Below are positions 56,683 to 64,000 of a stretch of DNA of 64,000 nucleotides, in pieces. The DNA comes from Lumbricus rubellus. Taxonomy: Eukaryota > Annelida > Clitellata > Crassiclitellata > Lumbricidae. Each line of letters starts with the position of its first letter. Positions within the stretch are counted from its first letter, which is position 1. The stretch spans positions 33,970,785 through 34,034,784 of the forward strand of contig OX243815.1 in NCBI GenBank assembly GCA_945859605.1. The letters run 5' to 3'. The position numbers and the translations under genes are program-made. Under the pieces are notes generated by a model. It was not told the origin of the DNA and ran no database searches. It saw nothing but the letters and a program-made list of their open reading frames with translations.

Positions 56683-57060
56683 CGGATTTGCTTTGTAGGC
56701 TGCTATTAGCGTCGTGTATTGCAGGCTGTCTGTCCAGTTCGTATAGTTCTTCTTCAGTCTTCTGCTGTTGAGCAGGTTTGTGACATGGACGACCTTGTGA
56801 TCCCCTCCGACCTCCGCCATCCCGCTCTGTCCTGCGCCTTCCTCTTAGTGATACCATATACAACTCCATTATCGAGATCACTCCGCATATTTAATCTACT
56901 TCTGCCTCTCGTTGCCTTCCCCCCTCCATATTTCCCTCCTTGTATAGTTAAGATTTGTGTATTCTGTTCTTGTGAATTGTTTAAACTGCACAATTGTACA
57001 CTAACCGGTTGCGATCTGTCAACCAAGATTGTTTCAATAAAGAGAATATTATTATTATTT
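56683..57060 (+). repeat. SINE family 2, head-truncated
   Basis: 'gctttgtaggctgctattag', 'gcaggctgtctgtccagtt', 'tatagttaagatttgtgtat' and 'tgtgaattgtttaaactgca' occur in order. The same blocks are found, inverted, at 62560-62860. An unrelated stretch of about 190 bases interrupts it (56760-56945). It ends in an ATTATTATT tail. Confidence 0.65.
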
Positions 57061-58950
57061 AAGTCTATTAGGCCTATGTGAAAGCGAAATTATAATTAAT
57101 TTTTTCAGAGCGTATTTAATATGGCCTAGTATGGGAATTATAATTTGACTGTAAGCTTGGTCTAAACTAGGGTTATACAGAATGTTTTATTTATATAAAT
57201 GACAGACATGTTTGAAATGCATCAGGATTAAAATTTTACACACTGCTGAAAAGTATCAATGACTAACTTGCTCATTAATGATTATTTCAAATTAAGATGA
57301 AATAATTATTTGCTTAGTCTGGGCACTTCAATTAATTATTAATAGAAATGTTGCTTAGTTTCGTTGAGCACAATTTTAAATGTTTTAAATTCATGTCCAC
57401 TAAGTAGGCGTAAAACGATATGCGTCAAAGTGGTTATTTAATGTCTGGAATCTAAGGAGAATTAGGCCTACGACATTGTTCTGTCGGTGACTATAAGAGA
57501 TCCAAACAGTTTGAACAGTGGTTTCCAGTTTACACAAATGGGAGAGCAGACATGGTAGAACAGATAATAACATGTTGAGCTGGAATTTCACTGGTGTCTG
57601 CTATCTGATCTTTGGATTATATAGGCGTAGTTTGATTAAGTTTTAAATCAGTGTCACAAAGTCTAAACTTCGATCACATTGTGTCTTAAGAGTCATTCAA
57701 TGTTAATTTGAAATTCATTTAACTCGACTTTTGTTACGTAGCATTCAGCTCACCCACCCACGTTATGTCTCGTAACGTTTTCCCACTCTCGAGCGTTACG
57801 TAATTTTGCAATGACCTTTAAGGCAGAATATTTTTATCCCTTGCAATTACTTAGCTGTCAAATTTATGGCAATGGATGGGCTCTGTTTATGTTTATGAAT
57901 CCCTAATGGCTAAATTGTCAAACTTCAAAGTATGTTAATGGTAAAACTGTATTGTTCAAATTTGAATTTTTTTATGGCTATCAATATGTTATAATTTGAA
58001 ATCAAACACAGCTGATACATGACCTGGTTTACCGTTTTGCCTGTGCAGTCAACGAGCTGAGCACTAGTAAGTAATGCGCTTAATATTTTAATGATGATAA
58101 TGAGCATGTAATAAAAGTGACTGGGAAAGTAATGCAGCTTGTCATTTAAATAGGATGCGGCACCAGATATTTTGTGTGACCAGCCTGGGCAGTCATGCAG
58201 GAAACCAGTACAGAGGATGATTTCAGACTTTCAGTCCAAACATGGAATCCTGACACCACCACTAAGGTCACTTGCATTTTTTAATAATGTGATAGTTCTT
58301 TTAAGTGGAAATTTTACAGTTTAACAGTGAAGTGTGTTTTATATTAAATTTGAATGAGGTGTTAATTTTTTATAAAATTGTTCGAAAGTGTGACATACTT
58401 AGGGGGGTCCGAGATTTGTGACAGGGGGAGGGGTCAAAAATAGCGTGACATACTTTATGGACGGCCCCTGATTGAATTCACATTATACTATATAGTGCAT
58501 GCAAAATATTTATGTTTAGGCCAATTACTATAATTTTGAAACAAATAATTTATAAACGGTTTAAAGTAGCCTACCAAGTCAGAAATTATCAGCTATATAG
58601 TATGTAGAACTCAAATAGCGGATGGATGAATAGGCCTAATTATTGGCCTAAAGGATTAATTTCTGGTCGAGCTTCAAACAAGCACGTCATTTCTGGGTGA
58701 AGCTGGCATTTAAAATATTCTTACTACAAAAAACAAACATGGGGTTAATTTCCGTTTGAAATTGACAAAAATGAAACCAGATATTTTGAACCTGTGCTAG
58801 TATAAACAAGCCCACAGCAGTATAGGCTGGCTCTTTCTTACAGGGTTATTGGGCCTAGACCAATTTCCCTTTTAAATTTGTTGATAAGATTTTATGATTC
58901 GAACTAAATTTTGCTCCTTATATATATACGACTAATAAACGATGCCACTA
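57061..58950. other. intergenic sequence, minor repeats only
   Basis: 57725-57812 resembles 56570-56665 ('cgtaacgtttccc' then 'agcgttacgtaatt'). 58395-58470 has a G-rich 'gacggcccctg' that looks like a hAT end without a partner. No gene was recognised. Confidence 0.45.
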
Positions 58951-58977
58951 ATAAGCAAATGGACTTTCAGTTGTCAT

Positions 58978-59093
58978 TGTAAGGGGACCTCGCAATGGCA
59001 TTTTGTTTCTGATCTCGCTTTGTTGGGGGTACGCCATCATTCGATTTTTTTACTTGGGGGTACAATAAAAATAAAGTTTGAGAACCCCTGCTC
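58978..59093. mobile_element. hAT-type element end (partial)
   Basis: 'tgggggtacgccatcattcg' and 'cttgggggtacaataaaa' lead to AAGTTTGAGAACCCCTGC, a hAT-type terminus. The other end was not found. Confidence 0.45.
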
Positions 59094-59435
59094 TACAGTG
59101 TGTTCACTGTCCACACTACCTTCGAGATAGTCCTTACTTATAATATGTTTGGTTTCATAATTAGATTAAGTCAATCCAAGTCATCCATTTTGTTGTATTC
59201 TGGACTTGACACTACAAAATCAAGTTTCTATAAAAAGTCAAAATATCAGATTCATTTGGAAAAATTTGAACATGCACTGTTCTACTTTGCAACCTGAAAG
59301 GCGAACTAAATTCATATTTGAGGAAGATATAGAGAAGTTGAGGAAGAGAGATGGGAAGAGAAGAGTACTGAACAGAGATGCACACCACTATCTGCAGAAA
59401 AGTTACGCCATACTGCTCTCTAGGTGAAATCGTTA

Positions 59436-59660
59436 TGGGACGTGGTGTTGTGTTGGTATGCTCAGTGTCTTTGAGTGGGTTGCAGGTTCAAATCCACCTC
59501 TAGCCACTGTGTAGCGACCTTGGACAAGCTGCTCACCCATTATTGTCTCCTTTGCTCCTAGGTTGAGCTTACCATGCCGCAATTCGCGACCCAGCTGGGA
59601 CATCATAACCTATAGGGATGAGTAGTGAGATTAGAAAGGCTCTGATTCTGAAGTCTTATC
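59436..59660 (+). repeat. tRNA-derived SINE (family 1), worn
   Basis: The head has 'gtggtgttgtgttggtatgc' and a B box GGTTCAAATCC (59485-59495). 'acctctagccac' and 'gaccttggacaagctgctca' follow. It parallels 509-700 in order and spacing. Confidence 0.65.
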
Positions 59661-59926
59661 AAAAGAATTGCTCGTCATGCGACGCTCCAATGTGGATTTG
59701 GCGACCTGCTCTCCTATGGGCCTAGCGCTGAATCATTTCAATGTGATATGATCACTGATTTACACACAACAGTAACAAGAGAGCAACATCAGCTGTCATT
59801 GAAAGAGTTCAGACTAATCGAGGTCGGTGAAGCCCCAGATACTCAACGTCCCACTTTCATAAGTAAGAATCGCTGCACAATGTCTGAAAGCCTGAACTAG
59901 AGAACTTGCAAATGGGGGGAGGGTTA

Positions 59927-60303
59927 GGCGTAAAAAAATTGTTGTGTTTCCGGTAACGCGACCGACCCATTTTTAGGGCCGCGACCCAAATATTTTTGTA
60001 AAAAAATTTTATTTAAAATTTTTTTTTTAACATTTGTATTGACATAACATAAGAGACGTCAACAAAATGAAATTAATAGGACTGTTTCTAGAGCAGTTTT
60101 AGGTGCAGACAGTCGGGAAATAGGCAGTTTATACTTGCTTAGAACACGTATTTTGTTTCAGCGTGCAAAAAAGACTAGTGGGGTATACTTTTTCGTTTAG
60201 TCACAGCATAAAAATATTTTACAAAAAAAAAAATATTTTCCGACCTACCTACCCAATTTTTTTAGCTCTGTTACCGGAAACACAACATATTTTTTTTTTG
60301 GCC
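59927..60303. mobile_element. Harbinger-like MITE, copy 3
   Basis: It has the same ends and interior as copy 1 but in reverse orientation. TTA flanks both sides (59924-59926 and 60304-60306). Confidence 0.85.
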
Positions 60304-60305
60304 TT

Positions 60306-61475
60306 AGCATAATGGACACCATAACTTTGAACTTTGTAAAGTATGCAGCATACTATAAGCAACAATAAGTAAAAAGTAAAGACATCCCAGGGCCAAAGGC
60401 CCATTGTTGAGGCGCTCATCTTTTCTAGGCCCTTGAGCTGGCAATGGACGAATCCCAAGTTCTTGGACACGGGGCCAGTGATTTTCCAGGACTTGCCGTT
60501 TACTTCCCAGCTTACGCTGGTACCAAATTATACTGCTTGGTGACAGAGGCACGTATGCGTAAACAACTTGCCCAAGGTCATTACTCGGATTCGAACTGCA
60601 ACTGCCTGCTCCGTGAGCCAGTGTTTAATCTAGTCCCCGTCCTCTGGGGGGGGAATTCAGGTTTCTGGGGGGGGGAGACAATTGAGCGTCCTTCGGACGC
60701 TCGTGAGGCGCGTAGCGCCGAGACCGGGAGGGGAGGGGTATGGGGAGGGGGATTGCCGCCTCCCCATCAGAAATTTTTGGAATTTCCACATTGCAATGGC
60801 AGCATTTTATGGTGTCTTCTTAACAAAAACCTGTACTTGTTCAGAGCCTCATGAGAAATTTTTGGAATTTCCACATTGCAATGGAAGCATATTAAGGTGT
60901 CATCGTAACAAAAACCTGTACTTGTTGAGAGCCTCATCAGAAACTTTTTGAATTTCCACATTGCAATGGAAGCATTTTATGGTGTCATATTAACATTCAT
61001 TTTAGCAGGATTATGTCACATATTATAATAGTAAATATTTACTATAACCATATAATAGTAAATAATATTACGGTATATTATATTATAACAGTTAATGTAA
61101 TGCGATGATGTAAGCAGTAGCTAAAACTATTATCATTTTGCCAAATTTTTCTGGAGGGATGTCATCTCTGTTTTTAGTTAGACAAAAATAGTGTTTATAC
61201 AAACATATACAGTAAGTTATACTCATTGCAACATGATAGTATCATATATTATGTTAGTAAAATTAATAATGTCATTACTTATAATCATAATTGTAATAGT
61301 AAATAATATCACCGTATATTATAACACTTCATGTAAAACAATGATGAAAACAGTAAAAAAACAATATCATTTTGTCAAATTTTTCTGGGGGGGGGAAATG
61401 TCAATCCTGGGGGGGGGGGGAACTTTCCCCCCCCAGAGACGTCTAGATTAAACACTGTCCGTGAGCAAGCCTATC
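60306..61475 (-). repeat. tRNA-derived SINE (third type), interrupted
   Basis: On the minus strand a tRNA-like head has a B box AGTTCGAATCC (60588-60598), then 'gaccttgggcaagttgttta' and a long tail ending near 60310. The head is cut by the element at 60619-61457 and continues at 61458. Confidence 0.6.
60619..61457. mobile_element. DNA element with 9-bp duplication and 85-bp tandem repeats
   Basis: The perfect inverted ends are CAGTGTTTAATCTAG. TCCGTGAGC is duplicated on both sides (60610-60618 and 61458-61466). Inside, a unit starting 'aaatttttggaatttccaca' repeats at 60771, 60856 and 60941 (period 85). G and C runs lie near both ends. The CAG start is hAT-like, though nine bases is one more than usual. 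Confidence 0.85.
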
Positions 61476-61862
61476 ATATTGGACTAATTCTTCCTATACG
61501 CCTATGGACCTGTGAAGCTTGGCTCATATTATTCTTTTCAACAGTATTTTTCAGTCAAAGCTTTTCTATTTTATACAGCCACCAGGTCGCACCTAAGCCT
61601 ACTATAATTCCTGTTGACTGGAGTAGGCCTATCATATTGGACTAATTCTTTCTATAGGCCTATGGACCTGTAGTTAAGGAATTACAAAAATTTTCAGTTT
61701 TCCTTAAAATTGTCTCGGTATTTGATGACCAGGAAATGGTTACCCTAGGATACATTCATGTTCAGAACGGTTGAGATCATGGATGCTTCACCCTTGTGAA
61801 GCTTAGCTCATATTATTCTTTTCAACAGTATTTTTCAGTCAAAGCTTTTCTATTTTATACAT
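61467..61862 (+). repeat. direct duplication, second copy split
   Basis: 'gcctatcatattggactaat' through 'cctatggacctgt' followed by 'gaagcttggctcatattatt...ttctattttatac' occupies 61467-61578. The same two halves recur at 61626-61672 and 61796-61860, separated by about 120 extra bases. Confidence 0.8.
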
Positions 61863-62555
61863 ATTTTATTTCAATTTATATTTGTTATCACCCTGCCTTT
61901 TGCAAAATTGGACCCTTTGGAATACATTATTCTCAGAGAACCGAGTCAGCTGGACATCTTTTACATAAAACGGAAATGCAGATCTAGAGTTTAAACCTTT
62001 CGTAATCAGCAATAAACATTTGGTAAAAGGTGATAAAGCAGGCTTGAAATCAATTTCAAAGGGTAGCAGGGTGCTGCTTCCATGACAATTTGAAATTGAA
62101 CATTTCTGGGAGTTGCCAAATTTTTCATTCGAAATGAGTCAACCATTCATTTCGCTTTTTAAAGTTCAATTTTGACTCCTATCGTTTGTTAGCTTCATGG
62201 GACCTTTGCCTCTTACCTTCGAGGCAGACTGAAGGGCAAGATGGCTGTGACAATGTTTTTTCCAAATACTCTCCGTAACGCACCTGACATTATTTCTTCA
62301 AGGCCATCTGACAACCATAATTAGGAAGTAATTAAGGTTAGCAAACTGTAAATTTATATTCTACTACTTCCCTGCTGTATAGAAACCAAACGCAACTAAG
62401 TCAAACCCAATATTAATCACAAATCAGTCTTGTATCATAATTCTTCTGCAGAGCAACCACATCAACACTTCAACTGATTTCACATATTTCTTAGCTCTGA
62501 ATGTTCAACGTCTTTGATAAAGATCTAGAAACTGCAAGAGTGACTGAGATGGTGA
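61863..62555. other. intergenic sequence, no feature recognised
   Basis: Non-coding, with no terminal repeats or conserved frames. Confidence 0.5.
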
Positions 62556-62559
62556 CGTA

Positions 62560-62860
62560 TCTACTTCACATTGATCTCAACAGACTTGAAGTCTGGGCTG
62601 CTGTGGAAGTAGAGTACATGCGCCTTCTTCATCTGAGATAGAAAAAGCACAGACAATTATGCAGTTTGAACAATTCACAAGAATGCAGATCACAGAGACA
62701 CAGAATACATAAATCTTAACTATACTAACTGGACAGACGACCTGCAATAATTGGTGCTAATAGCAGCCTACAAAGCATATCTGCCCAACGGGGGCTCGAA
62801 CTCGTTACCTCACACTCTAGGCAAGCGTGCTATCCATTACTCTACCGATATTATTATTAT
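62560..62860 (-). repeat. SINE family 2 with tRNA-like head
   Basis: On the minus strand the head reads 'ggtagagtaatggatagcac', then a B box GAGTTCGAGCC (about 62793-62803). The body follows ('gctttgtaggctgctattag', 'gtctgtccagttagtatagt', 'tgtgaattgttcaaactgca'). It is the only copy here with its head. Confidence 0.7.
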
Positions 62861-63435
62861 TACATAAATTTCTTACAAGTGCAATGTGACAATGAATCAC
62901 TTTTGTGTGTATTAACTTGGACATAATCCATCAAGGCAGCAATCACAACGAAAATAAAGAGTTGAGGCCAAATAACATTTAAATACGTTTTAAGTATTGA
63001 ATTATTTTTCATTAATACTCGATATTCTGCATACCAAGTAGTTTGGGTTCACATAAAATCATTCCGTTATCTATGCCAGCTAAAGTTAAAATTAGACTAG
63101 TTTGTATGTCAACTTTATGAGGGAATCTCACACCAAGTAATCTTCCAATGTAACTGTTCCAAAGTCTGCAAAGTCTGCAAACGTTGATTAAATCAAACGT
63201 ATTTAAACTTGGATGCCCTGAATCCAAAACGATACTACGCAATCTTCCATTCAGTGATCTTGCTCCTAACGGAATTGCTCCACAAGTTTGCAAACCAATG
63301 GATGGTGAAAGAAAATAAATAGATGTTATGCAAAAACATTATCGTTAAAAGTCTTCTCTGTAATTCTTTAATTGGACGCCAATTGCATTTAATTTGCATG
63401 AGCCTATCATAGTAGCCTGTAGACTTGTTAAGTTA
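62861..63435. other. no feature supported
   Basis: A 93-codon minus frame (63293-63012) has no recognisable domain and no supporting splice context. It is left unassigned. Confidence 0.4.
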
Positions 63436-63655
63436 GGCCTAAAAAAATTGTTGTGTTTCCGGTAACCCGACCGACCCTCTTTCATTGCCGCGACTCAAAT
63501 GTTTTTGTAAAAAAAAATTATTAAAAAAAATTGGAAAAAAAGTAATTTACTTTTTTTATTTTTAACATTTGTATTGACATAACATATATTTTCCGACCTA
63601 CCTACCCAATTTTTTTTAGCTCTGTTACCGGAAACACAACATTTTTTTTTAGGCC
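63436..63655. mobile_element. Harbinger-like MITE, copy 4 (internally deleted)
   Basis: GGCCTAAAAAAATTGTTG ends are inverted, with TTA on both sides (63433-63435 and 63656-63658). The middle half of the family interior is missing. Confidence 0.85.
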
Positions 63656-63682
63656 TTAGGTGAAATGTTCTTGATCAATAAT

Positions 63683-64000
63683 TCATTTATTCATTCATTC
63701 AAGAATTTATATAGCGGTTCTTCAAGGGGACTACTCAGAAGCACTCCCGACTATAGCACGGCGAAAAAGGACAGTTTTGAGTTTAATAAAAAATGTTTCA
63801 CTAATAACTCCATAAGAGAAATGCTCTATTCTGCATGTTACAGTTCGCGCGAATGGGACGAAGAGCAATCCCTTCTGTGCAGAACGGAGGGGTGGTGGCC
63901 TTGGGTACTCGTGGAGCAACAAAGCTCCGACAAGTAGTCGGGGCAATTCCAAGCTGACTGCGCCTAACTAAAGCAGCGAATAATAGGTATAACCATAGAT
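63683..64000 (-). mobile_element. LINE 3' fragment (L2/CR1-like), runs off the window
   Basis: 'attcattcattcaagaattt' and the terminus 'ctactcagaagcactcccga' are followed in reverse by worn C-terminal coding sequence. It continues past the window edge. Confidence 0.7.

Noticed and set aside
63012..63293. 93-codon minus-strand frame
   Set aside because: It has a mildly protein-like composition but no domain I recognise and no partner exon. Not enough to call a gene.

Overview
This is animal (metazoan) nuclear DNA. It holds one spliced protein-coding gene with GT-AG introns of 2-10 kb, plus a dense crowd of eukaryotic transposable elements: hAT, piggyBac, Harbinger-like, mariner/pogo-like, MULE-like and Helitron elements, L2/CR1-like and RTE-like LINEs, and tRNA-derived SINEs. 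I cannot fix the species. The repeat mix and the frequent TAGGCCTA-type words fit a marine invertebrate, but that is only an impression. No bacterial operons, CRISPR arrays, rRNA genes or free-standing tRNA genes were seen.

The host gene is ABCE1 (RNase L inhibitor/Rli1, the ribosome-recycling ABC protein), plus strand, 10118-55572. Nine exons encode the last 394 of roughly 600 residues: the end of nucleotide-binding domain 1 (NBD1), both hinge segments, all of NBD2 and the stop codon. All exon phases join correctly. The exons for the iron-sulfur domain and the NBD1 Walker A are not in the window and should lie upstream. Exons total 1187 bp of 45,455 bp, so about 97% of the visible gene is intron, most of it filled with mobile elements.

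Layout. 1-10117 (upstream intron, by inference): hAT ends, a SINE, a 3.7-kb pogo-like element carrying a nested hAT element, and a nest of hAT-like elements at 6738-9724. 10215-19393: a degenerate LINE, then five partial copies of a roughly 2.2-kb tandem unit that has itself received two datable insertions. 19606-24025: a piggyBac remnant, a SINE and a LINE with a mutated reverse transcriptase active site. 24158-34452: small hAT elements and a complete 2.45-kb piggyBac whose transposase has one frameshift. 34623-41653: tandem Helitrons, an RTE tail, and a LINE split by an internally deleted hAT. 41797-53064: a MULE-like element, a 4.1-kb element of unknown superfamily containing a piggyBac-type MITE, a foldback mariner-type element and Helitrons. 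53177-55572: the last two exons with a small hAT MITE between them. 55573-64000: the ABCE1 3' UTR, then intergenic repeats with no host gene recognised.

No new multi-gene system is evident. The most informative material is the transposon biology: four TTAA elements with related ends beside a nearly intact transposase, SINEs that share a LINE tail, insertions with matching empty sites inside the window, and elements inserted right up against ABCE1 splice acceptors.
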